Part shown: in pieces, positions 46,699-57,472 of the stretch
How positions within the stretch are numbered: the stretch's first letter is position 1
Layout: every line of letters begins with the position of its first letter
NCBI GenBank assembly: GCA_033296885.1
Contig: MU863877.1
Location: 434,001 to 498,000, forward strand
Reading direction: 5' to 3'
From: Triangularia verruculosa
Taxonomy: Eukaryota > Ascomycota > Sordariomycetes > Sordariales > Podosporaceae
DNA: 64,000 bases
Program-made: the position numbers and the translations under genes
The notes under the pieces: generated by a model
What the model saw: only the letters and a program-made list of their open reading frames with translations
The model's database searches: none
Told to the model about the DNA's origin: nothing

Positions 46699-47796
46699 TC
46701 ACTGTATTGTCGACTTGTTCTCTGCTGAGCTGTCTGGTCTCACTAATAGATGTGGAGAATTGGACCCAGACTCTTTTTTAATAACCGACCTGCCAAAAAT
46801 TTGTAGTTCTCGCAACTCATCCTGTGCATCCTGATCCTCAGGATTCTCGTCCTCACACACCTTAATCATACCCTTCCCCTTACCATCCAACAGCTTCTTC
46901 CCATCAATATCAATCGCATCAGGTCCCAGACTCATATCTTCCTCATACTCATCCTCACTGTCACTTTCCACCTCAATAATCTCCTTCTTCACCTCTTTCT
47001 CCTCCTCCTTCTTCACCTCTTTCTCCTCCTCCTCCTTAACCTCCTTCTTAGCCTGCTCAAACCTCGCCAACGCCGCCGCAGCCCTCAACTCCCTCCCCCT
47101 CCCACTCCCCGCCACCCTCGGCTTCCCCTTCACCTTTTTACCTCCCTCCAACTCCCTCTTCACCTCCACATCCTCCCCCAAAGTCTGCCCATTCGCCCCA
47201 AACTTCTTCAATATCCTCCTCTCCTTCTGCTCCTTCCAGTTAACCTTCTCTTTCACCTTCCTCTTCCTCCCCCATCTACTCCTATACGTCCCACCACACA
47301 AATGTTCCGGCAACTCCTCCCCCTCCCCCACAACATTCCTCTCCCACTCCCCCGTCCCCAACAACGCGCCCCTACCCCATATCCCCTCCCCCGTAAACTT
47401 CCTCGCCCACAACCCCCTCATCTCATCAGCAAGCCCATTGCGCACCTGCCAGAATGCCTTGGAGTGGTTCATCTGCTTGTTGTGCGCGAGCTCGTGCATC
47501 ATGACCATTTGCACGTAGTTGAAGGGTAGCCAGGCATCAGAATGAGATTTGAGGACCAGCTGGATGACCTCGCCGGCGTTGAAATTGCGGCCGACGAATT
47601 CACGGTTGGGTGGGAATTCTTCGAGGGAGGTGACGGAGAGGTGGTGCTGGCGCATGATGGGGAGGCATTGGGCTGCTATTCTTTCGAGGAAATCCTGGGC
47701 GACGGCGGAGTGAGGGCCGGGGAGGGGTTTGATGAAGATTATGCGGTCGTTGGGTTGGGATTTTTTGGCGTTGAGGCGTTGGATGCCGAGGGGCAT
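46699..47796 (-). CDS. WSS1: WLM-domain metalloprotease, WSS1-like (DNA-protein crosslink repair)
   Basis: Predicted zinc protease that degrades proteins crosslinked to DNA and acts with SUMO and Cdc48 in yeast (family knowledge; the SPRTN counterpart). Single exon, 365 aa. The WLM domain fills about 1-150: FNAGEVIQLVLKSHSDAWLPF, then the catalytic HELAHN with a third His in NHSKAFW (HExxH...H), and GTYRSRWGR near its end. The C-terminal half is charged and disordered. It holds a perfect 24-bp tandem duplication (46983-47030) encoding Glu/Lys repeats, and IIEVESDSEDEYEED, a hydrophobic run followed by acidic residues that looks like a SUMO-interacting motif (inference). Start: the first Met of the frame, giving MPLGIQRLNAKKSQPNDRI, as in fungal WLM proteins. 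Three ACGCGT elements lie 225-500 bp upstream. Confidence 0.88.
   Translation of the reverse strand: MPLGIQRLNAKKSQPNDRIIFIKPLPGPHSAVAQDFLERIAAQCLPIMRQHHLSVTSLEEFPPNREFVGRNFNAGEVIQLVLKSHSDAWLPFNYVQMVMMHELAHNKQMNHSKAFWQVRNGLADEMRGLWARKFTGEGIWGRGALLGTGEWERNVVGEGEELPEHLCGGTYRSRWGRKRKVKEKVNWKEQKERRILKKFGANGQTLGEDVEVKRELEGGKKVKGKPRVAGSGRGRELRAAAALARFEQAKKEVKEEEEKEVKKEEEKEVKKEIIEVESDSEDEYEEDMSLGPDAIDIDGKKLLDGKGKGMIKVCEDENPEDQDAQDELRELQIFGRSVIKKESGSNSPHLLVRPDSSAENKSTIQ
46983..47030. repeat. 24-bp perfect tandem duplication in WSS1
   Basis: Two identical 24-bp units in the coding region for the charged linker (eight residues of Glu/Lys/Val each), in frame, so copy-number change would not disrupt the protein. 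Confidence 0.9.
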
Positions 47797-48384
47797 TTTG
47801 ATGGTTTACCCTGGTGGGGGTGTACAACTTGGGCGACTTAATGAAAACAAAGAAGGGTATATGATTGAAGTGATGAAGGCAAAGCAGATGGTTGTGGAAT
47901 TTGGGGTTGTTTATGATGAGACAGGAGGTATACTCGACCAAAAAATTGAAGGGTGGAATATGGACAGATGGTTTTGGTGAACTGATGAATGAGATGAGAG
48001 CGACTTCGATGGATGACGCCACGCGTGCAAACCGCGGAGGCGTCAGGACAATGAGACGCGTAAATGGGTGACGCCAGGTCATGTGACACCCCAATCTTGA
48101 CCACTCTGACACAGGACGACCATAACCCTAACCCTCATCTCGAACTTCATGTTTCTTTCTTCGTCTTCACATCAGCTTCAAGTATCCCGCAAAAAAAGCC
48201 GAGATATCCCAAACACGTAAACTTCGACGTTATGACCAGGGGTCAAGACATAGGAGGTACCTTACAAGACCATCAGCCGGTCACCGCCACGCGTGACGAC
48301 CAAAATCAAAGCGATGAGGCCAAAACAGACTGGATAAAAATCATCTCTATCTTTTCGTCCTTAACATCACCATTGCCATTCCCC
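47797..48384. other. WSS1 promoter region and 3' end of the small secreted protein gene
   Basis: About 590 bp with three exact ACGCGT boxes (48021, 48056, 48289) and a short telomere-repeat-like CCCTAACCCT tract (48123-48135). Open frames here are not credible as genes. Confidence 0.55.
48021..48294. promoter_or_regulatory. cluster of three MCB (ACGCGT) boxes upstream of WSS1
   Basis: Exact palindromes at 48021-48026, 48056-48061 and 48289-48294. ACGCGT is the binding core of MBF (Mbp1/Swi6), which drives G1/S genes for DNA replication and repair in yeasts. A six-base word is expected about once per 4 kb, so three in 274 bp upstream of a DNA-repair protease is suggestive. The function is inferred. 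Confidence 0.55.
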
Positions 48385-48984
48385 TCAAGCCCTCCCCAGC
48401 GTAAATCCAACCTCCCCACCCCACCTCGCCGCCCCCAAGCAAACCCCCCTCAAACTCCCCGTAGGACAAGCCTCCCTCGCCGCCCAGACACACAGCTGCC
48501 ACCTCTCCTTCGACACATTGATCGCCTGCTTCCCACCCCCGCTCCTCAACTCAAACCTCGCCGTTCCCATCCTCGCCGACGTCTCCTTTACGCCTCCCTG
48601 GCATTTTGCCCCCCTGCCAGAAATACTCCCGTTGCAGATCTGCAGGGACGCAGCGGCTTCGTCGTGGGCTACGATATGTCTATCTCTTTTCATCAGTATA
48701 CTCCATGAAAAACAGGTTGTATGGTAAGAGACTGCATACGCCTTTCTATCCAGACAAACAACATCCTTGACTATGGTCCGCGGGTTGGCTAGTGTGTACT
48801 GCTGGCGCCGGAGGTGGAGGACTTCGTAGTAGGACTGGGGAACAATCGCGCGGCGGGCGACATGGGAGTAGGTCTCGAACCAGCGGGGTTTGGGGGTTCT
48901 GGTTTGCGCTGGCGCGGAGAGGGCGAGGGAGGAGAGGATGAGGAGCAAGAAGATGCTGAGGAAGGTTGGTAGTTTGGAGAACAT
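48385..48984 (-). CDS. small secreted cysteine-containing protein (hypothetical)
   Basis: 199 aa, single open frame. The N-terminus (MFSKLPTFLSIFLLLILSSLALSA) is a textbook signal peptide with likely cleavage after about residue 24. The mature part has seven cysteines (for example VVCLDR, TTCFSW, QICNGS, AKCQGG, LCVWAAREACPTG, GVCLG). No family was recognised. The join near AYAVSYHTTC is uncertain: a 53-bp stretch ending in ATAG could be an intron with a poor GTCTCT donor, which would change the C-terminus. The gene lies beside WSS1 on the same strand, in AT- and GC-skewed DNA. It could be an effector-like or cell-surface protein; that is only inference. Confidence 0.45.
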   Translation of the reverse strand: MFSKLPTFLSIFLLLILSSLALSAPAQTRTPKPRWFETYSHVARRAIVPQSYYEVLHLRRQQYTLANPRTIVKDVVCLDRKAYAVSYHTTCFSWSILMKRDRHIVAHDEAAASLQICNGSISGRGAKCQGGVKETSARMGTARFELRSGGGKQAINVSKERWQLCVWAAREACPTGSLRGVCLGAARWGGEVGFTLGRA

Positions 48985-50143
48985 GATGCTGGGAATGATG
49001 TATCGTCACTTTGTTCTGCTCTTCAAACAACTCGAGTATAAAACAAAAAAATGAAAAGAAAGTCTCGAAAAGCCACAGACCCGCCGGCACGAAAACAACA
49101 AGAAAAAAAGAAGGGTTCAAGAAAGAAACAATGATGCCAGCATCGGTAAGTCGACCAGTCCAGAATCCCCCAAAGGAGCCGTGGATGCCGTCGGTGAAGT
49201 CCAAACCACACACAGAACTTGGGATGTAAAACAAAAACCTATATAACAAAAACACATGGGCACCCAGTGGTTTTCTACAACCTACAACTTTCACCATCCC
49301 ATGCCGCCTTACCGATACCACACTACACTTTACCAGGATCTGTCCAACAACGGAGATCTACACTCCAGAACCAGGGTTAAGCGGGATCAACCCGCTCGAT
49401 CTGTAACAGATCGATAACAAACTCTTCCACACCACCATCCAGAACCATTACTTTTCCATAGACGCCCCGCCAAGGGATGGCGATGGCGTGGCAAAGGGGG
49501 GGTTGTAGGGGGTTGAAACACACAGCTCGGCCGGAGAATTTGTGGCGTTCCTATTGGTCAATTCGCTCTTCCCCCCTCGTCTTACAACGACAGAGGAATA
49601 ATCGACATGAAAGTTCGCTCGAATTGATCTTCGTTACTAGAAGATTCCGGTAAGAAATCTGGTCTGGGCTGTCGATATGACTGGTAATCGTTGTTTGCCA
49701 TGTAAGATCGGGCAGCTTATCACCGAGGACAAAACCACCTCAGGGAAGAATAACGGGAGGTGTAGATGTGTCAGCTTTCGGACGGACCATGACCTCCGAA
49801 CACTACCTCCCCATTGAGGAGCTTGAGAGCTCACAGCCACTCGTTGACAGCTTGGAATCTGAACACTTTACCGATCTGCAAGTTGTGCAGATCTTGTAAT
49901 CAAGATGAGACTATGTACGGAGTATTGACCACTAGAATAGACTGCAGACTAGCCCTCTTACAGTGTGTCATGATATCCTGATATTTTTCTTGTATCGTCT
50001 TGTTATCTTACACGTCTGCTTCTTGGACCGTTTAAGCCAGCGCCACCTCAATGCTCTAATCTAGAGATGACTCGGAAATCTTTCAATGCCTGCTTCATCC
50101 ATTCGTCAGGCCACCGTACTCTTCATAACCCTCATATCGACAT
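48985..50143. other. intergenic region downstream of the M1 aminopeptidase and upstream of the secreted-protein gene
   Basis: About 1.16 kb. It holds the promoter of the small secreted-protein gene and the aminopeptidase 3' end. No credible open frame, RNA gene or repeat was found. Confidence 0.5.
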
Positions 50144-52914
50144 CTATTTACTGTAGTTCTCCTTCACCCAAGCGGCGACATCCTCCCGGTCGCGTTCAAT
50201 CCAGGAAATCTTGGAGCGAATGGCATCCAAGCTCTGCGCGAGAGACTGGTCAAAGCCGTTGGTGCTCTTGTCCGCAAAGAACTGCTCGACCTTGGCGAGC
50301 TGCTCCTTCTTGGTGAAGCTGGATGTAAAGATGGTGACCATAGTGCCAAGCATGGACAGGGCAGGGGGAAGCTTCTTGACGAGCTCATCCCAGTTCTCCG
50401 TCATCCACTGATACAAAGCCTCGATACCCTCGGGATGGCTACGCAGACCAGTAGTCGGCATGTAGATATCCTGGTCCTTGACCTCACCGCTGAACAGCAG
50501 ATCAAGAGTTCTCTTGATCAGTTCGGGATCCTTGGACCGGCCGAGGCAGCGAAGGGCAGTGTTGCGCTCGTCGCTGTTGGTAGAAGTGCGGTAAAAGTTG
50601 AGAACGGCATCATACTGGCACACAGTTAGCGTTTTGTCATGAACTGTCGGATGAAACAACGAACCTCCTCCTTGCCGCCGTGCTTCAGCGCCATACTAAA
50701 GACGCTGCCCCTGATGTTGGGGTGCACGGCAGACTTGTCACCGGCCATGTACTTCTTGAACATCTCCTTGGCCGCATCGATGATCTTCTCGTCCCCACTA
50801 AGACCTGCACTGCCAAAAAGCATGGCCTTGAACTGCTGCTCGATATGGCCGTCCTTCTCGGAGAATTCCCAGCCAAGTTGGTGCGCCTTAGCACTAACAA
50901 GATCACGAAGGAAAGCCTCCAGGCCATCGCGGACAGCCTTATCCTCAAAGGTCCAGGCGCTCTGGACTGAGGCAACACGGCCAATAATCTCATTCCAGAC
51001 AACGAACTCGGTCTCGGTGGTGAACCCCTTGAGGAGGTTCAAAACCCCAGAAGTCTTCTGGTAGCCAGACGTGGCCAGGGCACCGGCATCAGCAATCATG
51101 CCGGCACGGTCCTCTACGCTGAGAAGACCCTTCTTGGCAGCCTCACCAAGCTTGGCGAGGCGCTCTGGGGAATAAGAAGTGCGGTAAAGGCCGGTATGGT
51201 TAGCATTGAGCTTGAAGAAGTCGGTATCGGGCACCTTAAAGGTATCCTCGCGCTTGTCCAAGGTTTGAGACTCATCGACACCATCCTTGGTGCGGAGACC
51301 CAGGAAGACAGGGTAGATGACCTTGTCCTCCTCGGGCTTGGTGTCACCGGTACGCAGGAAGCGGTTCTGTTTGAGCTTGATGGTGTTGTCACCCTTCTCC
51401 TCAACGGTCACCACAGGGAAACCAATGTTCTTGGTCCACACCTGCATCACATCCTCGACGCTCTTTCCGCTGGCCTCGGCAAGAGATGCCCAGAGATCAC
51501 CGGTCTGAGTGTTGCCATAGGCATGCTTCTTGAGATAGCGTCTGACACCCTCCAGGAAAGTGTCTTCGCCAAGGTAGGTGGAGATCATGCGCAGGACGCA
51601 AGAGCCTTTGGAGTAAGAAATGGCATCAAAAATTTGGTTGATTTCGTCGGCCTTCTTGACAGGAACCTCGATCGGATGACTGCTGCGGAGCGAGTCCAGA
51701 GAGAGAGCACGTTGGAGGTTGTCCACAACGTACGTCTCCCAAACCTTCCACTCGGGGTAGAAAATGTTGCAAGAATACCAAGAGGCCCAGGTAGCGAAAC
51801 CCTCGTTGAGCCACAAGCCATCCCACCAGTCCATGGTGACAAGGTTGCCGAACCATTGATGAGCCAGCTCGTGCTGCACAACTTCGGCAACACGCTCCTT
51901 GGTTGCCGCACCGCTAGCCTTCTCATCAAGCAGCAGGTCGACAACACGATATGTCACGAGACCCCAGTTTTCCATGGCGCCCTGAGCAAAATCGGGGATA
52001 GCGATCTGGTCCATCTTGGGCAGGGGGAACTCGATGCCGAAGACCTTCTCGTAGAACGCGAGGGTCTTGGCGGCCAGTTCGAGCGAGAAGCGGCCGTGTT
52101 CAATGTTTTGGCCAGGGGGAGCATACACACGGACCGGGACACGGAAGTTGTTGGTCTCGATGTAGTTGAGCTCACCAACCACAAACGCCACGAGGTACGT
52201 GGACATGAGTGGTGACTTGTTGAAGGTGACAGCCTTCTTGGGGGCATTGGTCTGTGTCGACTGGACCTCAGTCTCACCAGCAACGTCCATGTTGCTGAGG
52301 CAGGTCAGATTCTTGTCGGCAATGAGCGTGACAGTAAACTCAGCCTTGACCGAGGGTTCGTCAAAGCAAGGGAAAGAGCGGCGAGCATCGGTGGGCTCCA
52401 TCTGACTGACGGCCAAGAGACCCTCGGTGCCGTCCTCCTTCTTGTAAGTCGAACGGTAGAAGCCGGCCATCTTGTCATTGAGCTGGCCGGTGAACTTGAT
52501 CTCAAGCTGGGCTTTGTTTCCCTTGGAGACGGCATTGTCAAAGTCAAGGGTGGTGACTTGGGTATCCTCGTTATATGTAATCTTTGGTGAGGAGCTATGT
52601 TTATTGTGAGCTTGAAAGGTTCATTCAGGGGCGAAATGAGGAGCATAGGCGGGGTATGAGACCTACCTGACGGTCTGGCCTCCAGAGCTGACGGTGGCAC
52701 TGTGGACATCGAGCTCAAGGGTATGAAGGGAAATGGACTTGGAGTCCTCGGCCACATCAAGATCGATCACAACAGTACCGTCGAAGGTGAAGTTGCTGAA
52801 GTTGGGCTCGAGAGTGACATGATAGTGCTTTGGGATGACGTTGGTGGGGAGCAGCTCACGAGGTGATACATTAACCCCACTTGCTACATCGGCTTGAGCG
52901 TGAGTTCGGCACAT
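50144..52914 (-). CDS. APE2: M1-family aminopeptidase (Ape2/Aap1-like)
   Basis: Zinc aminopeptidase with broad specificity for N-terminal residues, in the cytosol or mitochondria (yeast Ape2/Aap1 family). Exons 52914-52667, 52594-50665, 50614-50144 (882 aa), introns 72 and 50 bp. The N-terminal beta domain begins RELLPTNVIPKHYHVTLEPN. The substrate-binding motif is GAMENWGLVTYR. The zinc site is HELAHQWFGN, with its third ligand in WLNEGFATW. The tyrosine transition-state region is followed by the C-terminal helical domain, which ends DVAAWVKENYSK. The start MCRTHAQADV resembles the usual fungal start. The frame stays open for 131 further codons upstream, to 53307, with an Arg/Ser-rich stretch (SPRRLYSAAASF, RTARLATRPPVRH) that could be a mitochondrial presequence used by a longer form. 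Confidence 0.93.
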
Positions 52915-54434
52915 GTTGTGACGGCGGTACGAGCAGTGGCGGACTGGAGGACGAGTGGCAAGGCGGGCTGTTCGTTGATCCAAAAGGGGCCGTTGAGAAG
53001 TTGAGAGGGAAGATGAGTGTACGGTGAAGCTGGCAGCTGCAGAGTATAACCGCCGTGGTGAGAGTGGGAGTTGTGAGTGACTGCGGGGTGGTTCAGTAAG
53101 GTGTTCCGCTTGGGCCTTAGCGGGTCCCGTCAGAAGGGGACCTTCCAGTTTGCATACCGTGAAGTAAAACTCTGCGCTGTTCGTCTCAACGGTGCAAGAT
53201 GTCTCTGAGCTCCCTGGCAGGCTGGCCGTGGCTTGATGCAAGAACGAAACATGGTGAAGGAGCGTGGGATTGATCAAGGAAAGACAAACAACAAATTTTA
53301 TGTACAACGAGCCCAGCTATCGCACCTTTCCTGCGTACGGTGCTAGGTCGTCAGAAGGCTCTTTCCTGCAAACTCCCAGATTGATGCACCTTGGTGGCCA
53401 GCAGAGGCGGGCAAGCAGGCTGAGCACAGGCCCTTCCCTATTAGTCCATTTTAGGCAGGCGGTCAGAACGACAACATCTCTTGATATCCAACCCGACTAT
53501 GGGCGTAACGATGTTTGGGTGTCCTGAGGGAGCGGAACTGAGGCTGATCAAAATATACGAGAGATCTGTAATCGAACTCTCAGTACTCTTTTTTATCCTT
53601 CAGACCAATGGATTGGGGGATGGTTTAGCAAGATCTTTTCGCTATCGGACTCCGTTGAAAAAGTCGGAACCCGTTGGATAAGATTTTCTTCAGGGACACA
53701 ACACACGGGAATTCACAAACAATATAATACTCTGTGTCTTTCCGGGACACTTGGACGGACTTCCGTGGCTGACCGCAGTAGTGAAGACAGGAGATAGTAG
53801 TAGACTCTTAGTCACATGGAAGATCTGCTCTCTATGACAATAGATGCCTGGTATCGATGTCTCCGAGTTATCCTGAAATAGGGGGCTCTTCAGCTCTAAT
53901 ACCGAGTAAACACCAACAGACGAGAAGCGGCTCAAGCGGGCAACTTGGAAGCTTCTCGACCAAAAATGAGCGGGCTCTTCTTCTGTTGGGGTGGACCTGG
54001 CCCGTGCTGCGGTTGATCCACTTGTTGACGTCTTAAAACTTGTTGCGGGGTAGCTCAACGCTCTGGCCGTGGAGGGGCAACTGTTGACCTCAAAATCCAA
54101 AAACATTGATATTACCCAGAGACTCATCGCCAGTCTCAAATAGGAAAAGACGTGAGATCGGCCGCGGCGGATGTCGAGGACTCACCGATGCAAGCCACGG
54201 CAAACTTTGCCGCAAGGCGAGCTGGGTGGGGGGCAGGTCCAGTTGTGACTGTTGTGGAATCGATGTTTGACTGTCTGCAATTCAACACCCCACGCTCACC
54301 CACCGGACTATCAGGGATGAAGCTCCGAGAACGGATTCTTCGATGAAATCTCTCGACGCCAGTCATATCCGGTGCAATTGAACTCGCTTGCGCCGACGGT
54401 ATGGCCGGGCAACCTGGAAGACACACCGGCCTCC

Positions 54435-54464
54435 AGGCTCACGGCCACTAGGCTCACGGCCACT
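54435..54464. repeat. 15-bp perfect tandem duplication
   Basis: The unit AGGCTCACGGCCACT occurs twice head to tail, about 750 bp upstream of the enolase start codon. Confidence 0.9.
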
Positions 54465-54836
54465 TGATCTGACCACATGCAGCTCATGGTTGGCAATTGA
54501 CATTGGTTCTTGGTTGGGCATTAGGGCAGGGATGAAGTATCAAGTAGACGGTACGCACCGAGAGCTTCCTGCCTCGACCGGAGGGGCTGGCAGCCACTAA
54601 TAGAAAGGGGGTTCTCGCTACCTTCAATGGAGGTTACCTTACCTGCAAGGCGACCAGGGATCACCCCACCAGACAACCTGCCCCTCCCCTCCCCATCTTT
54701 GCTCACCCAAAAAGCTTCCACCTCCAGCGCCGAGCGCCTCATCTTGATTCTCTTCCCCTTTCCATCTTCATCTTCTCATCCTCGTGCCATTACATCGAGA
54801 GACCTTCAAACTATTCATCAGTCCATCAAACCTTAG

Positions 54837-55199
54837 GTACGTATGTCCAGGACATCATCCGATGGCATCCCGTCCTGTCTTGTCGTCCCATACCCCCTCC
54901 ACGCTGTGGCACCCTAAGCTCTGCCACCATCCAGCTCCCATGGATTCCCGGGTTGGGTGACGAACAGTCTTGCGGGATATTCTACGAGCCCCGTCTGTCC
55001 CAGCTTGACAATTGAGCGACTTTTGGGGTTCCTCTACCAACACGTCAACAAATCCTCAATCCTTTTTCCTTCCACGAAGCATACACTTTCCCACCGTCCA
55101 CCACCTAGCCTTGCTTTTCACCTACCACAAGTCCGTCTCTGACCGCTCCCGTCCTCCGACATTCCCTCAGGCCAACAGATACTGACCATCTCCCATCAG
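54837..55199 (+). other. probable 5'-UTR intron of the enolase gene
   Basis: A strong donor (CTTAG, then GTACGTATGT) at 54837 and an acceptor at 55199 (TCCCATCAG) preceded by the branch-like ACTGACC about 20 bases upstream would give a 363-bp intron ending 11 bases before the start codon. Leader introns are common in highly expressed fungal glycolytic genes. Inferred from splice signals only. Confidence 0.55.
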
Positions 55200-55210
55200 A
55201 ATCATTCACA

Positions 55211-56655
55211 ATGGGTATCACCAAGGTTCACGCTCGTTACGTCTACGACTCTCGTGGCAACCCCACCGTCGAGGTCGATGTTGTGACCGCTGAGACTGGC
55301 CTCGCCCGCGCCATCGTGCCATCTGGTGCCTCTACCGGTACGCCCTACCCCCAACACCCCTTCGAAGAAGAGACATATCTGACAAACATGGCGAAACAGG
55401 TCAGCACGAGGCTTGCGAGCTCCGTGACGACGATAAGACCCACTGGGCTGGCAAGGGTGTTCTCCAGGCCGTCAAGAACGTCAACGAGGTCATTGGCCCC
55501 GCGCTCATCAAGGAGAACATTGACGTCAAGGACCAGAGCAAGGTCGACGAGTTCCTCCTCAAGCTCGATGGCACCCCCAACAAGACCAAGCTCGGTGCCA
55601 ACGCCATCCTCGGTGTCAGCTTGGCTGTCGCCAAGGCCGGTGCTGCCGAGAAGGGCGTTCCTCTCTACGCTCACGTCTCCGACCTTGCCGGCACCAAGAA
55701 GCCCTATGTCCTCCCCGTTCCCTTCATGAACGTCCTCAACGGCGGGTAAGTTGTCCTAGCTAAATCTGGGCGCCCCGGACGCATGCTGACCCCTCCTAAT
55801 AGTTCCCACGCTGGTGGCCGTCTTGCCTTCCAAGAGTTCATGATTGTTCCCTCCGCCGCTCCCTCTTTCTCCGAGGCCATGCGCCAGGGCGCTGAGGTAT
55901 ACCAGAAGCTCAAGAGCCTCGCCAAGAAGAAGTACGGCCAGTCCGCTGGCAACGTCGGTGACGAGGGTGGTGTTGCCCCCGATATCCAGAGCGCCGAGGA
56001 GGCCCTTGAACTCATCACCGAGGCCATTGAGGCTGCTGGCTACACTGGCCAGATCAAGATCGCCATGGATGTTGCTTCGACCGAGTTCTACAAGGAGGAC
56101 GTCAAGAAGTACGATCTCGACTTCAAGAACCCCCAGAGCGACCCCTCCAAGTGGCTCACGTACGAGGAGCTTGCTGCTCTCTACTCGGACCTCTGCAAGA
56201 AGTACCCCATCGTCTCGATCGAGGACCCCTTCGCCGAGGACGACTGGGAGGCCTGGAGCTACTTCTACAAGACTCAGGGCGAGTCCATCCAGATCGTTGC
56301 TGATGACTTGACCGTCACCAACCCTCTCCGCATCAAGAAGGCCATTGAGCTCAAGGCTTCCAACGCCCTTCTCCTCAAGGTCAACCAGATCGGTACCCTT
56401 ACCGAGTCGATCCAGGCTGCCAAGGACTCCTATGCTGATGGCTGGGGCGTCATGGTTTCTCACCGCTCTGGTGAGACCGAGGATGTCACCATCGCTGACA
56501 TTTCCGTCGGTATCCGCTCCGGCGAGATCAAGACTGGTGCTCCCTGCAGATCGGAGCGCCTTGCCAAGCTCAACCAGATTCTCCGCATCGAGGAGGAGCT
56601 TGGCGAGAACGCCGTGTATGCCGGCGAGAACTTCCGCAAGTCCATCAATTTGTAA
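55211..56655 (+). CDS. ENO1: Enolase (phosphopyruvate hydratase)
   Basis: Glycolytic enzyme interconverting 2-phosphoglycerate and phosphoenolpyruvate; cytosolic, Mg-dependent. Exons 55211-55337, 55400-55745, 55803-56655 (441 aa), introns 62 and 57 bp. The substrate-closing loop PSGAST/GQHEACELRD is split by intron 1; SHAGGRLAFQEFMIVP begins exon 3. The acid residues include VGDEGGVAP, SIEDPFAEDDW carries metal ligands, and the catalytic base region is ALLLKVNQIGTLTE, followed by VSHRSGETED. The end (FRKSINL) is slightly shorter than in some fungi. Codon use is strongly C-biased, as expected for very high expression, and the leader upstream is CT-rich with a likely intron. Conserved over the whole length; no sign of a second enolase copy in the window. 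Confidence 0.98.
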
Positions 56656-57472
56656 GGTGGACGCGGTGGGAAGCCTCGGAGGGAATCGGAACCCCGAGGG
56701 ACGGAGTCTGGTGATTTGTTGGTAACAGGTTTACCTCGGGTCAAAAGATACCTGGGATGACTTATGAAAAACGGTGATGAAGGCTTAGAAAGCAGGGAAA
56801 TACCAATATGAATTCATTTTCAAAGTCCAAACATTGAATGGGGCCCCTCCTTCGGAAACTTGCGGGGTGGTGGTGGAACTGATTGCCGGCATGGCCTCTC
56901 AAGGTTCTTAGCTATTGCCGGCGATGACATCCCACTCCACAAAGAGGGCTGACACTTGACAGGCTGCAGGGCTAGACAGGCGCACGACTCCAGATTCAAG
57001 TCTGGCATCGGAAAGTCGGTTGTTGACTTTGAAGTCGTCGGCAATTCGATGGCATCTGATAGTAGTCGCTTACACTTGGGTCGCATGCCGGCCTGTGCTT
57101 CCAGATGAGCTGACACAAGATGACCAAGTGCCACCAGCTGTCTCTCGTTGCTACAGTGACTCGATGTGTCCAAATATTTTTGTAAACTTGAAACTGGAGA
57201 AACAGGCAAGCGGGGTCGAGATTGGGCTGGGCCGCGACTGCTCTTGTGCATCGACCCCTCCTACATTTCCACGAACGCGCTGCGCTGCCCTTTCCTGACA
57301 CGACACGTTTGCGGAGTTATTCTTGGCGGGCACCTTGCTTTTGACAACTGCACTTGTTTTTTTGACCCCGATTTGTTTATCTCTTCTCTCGAGTGCTTGT
57401 TCTGCAAAATAAAAACACTCGACAAACAAAACCCCGCCGAGGTTTCGAGCCAAAACCACACACTGCGACACG
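56656..57472. other. enolase 3' end and BUB1 promoter
   Basis: About 820 bp between tandem genes. It holds terminator-type AT-rich DNA near 56750-56830 and an AACGCGC element near 57275. Short open frames here are not credible. Confidence 0.5.

Larger units (their letters stand above)
52915..55210. other. divergent promoter region between the M1 aminopeptidase and enolase genes
   Basis: About 2.3 kb. It includes the possible N-terminal extension of the aminopeptidase (52915-53307), a 15-bp tandem duplication (54435-54464), and the CT-rich enolase leader with a probable 5'-UTR intron (54837-55199). No other gene was seen. Confidence 0.55.

Noticed and set aside
51196..52215. 339-codon plus-strand open frame
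   Set aside because: Antisense shadow of the M1 aminopeptidase.
55756..56463. 235-codon minus-strand open frame
   Set aside because: Antisense to enolase; no family features.
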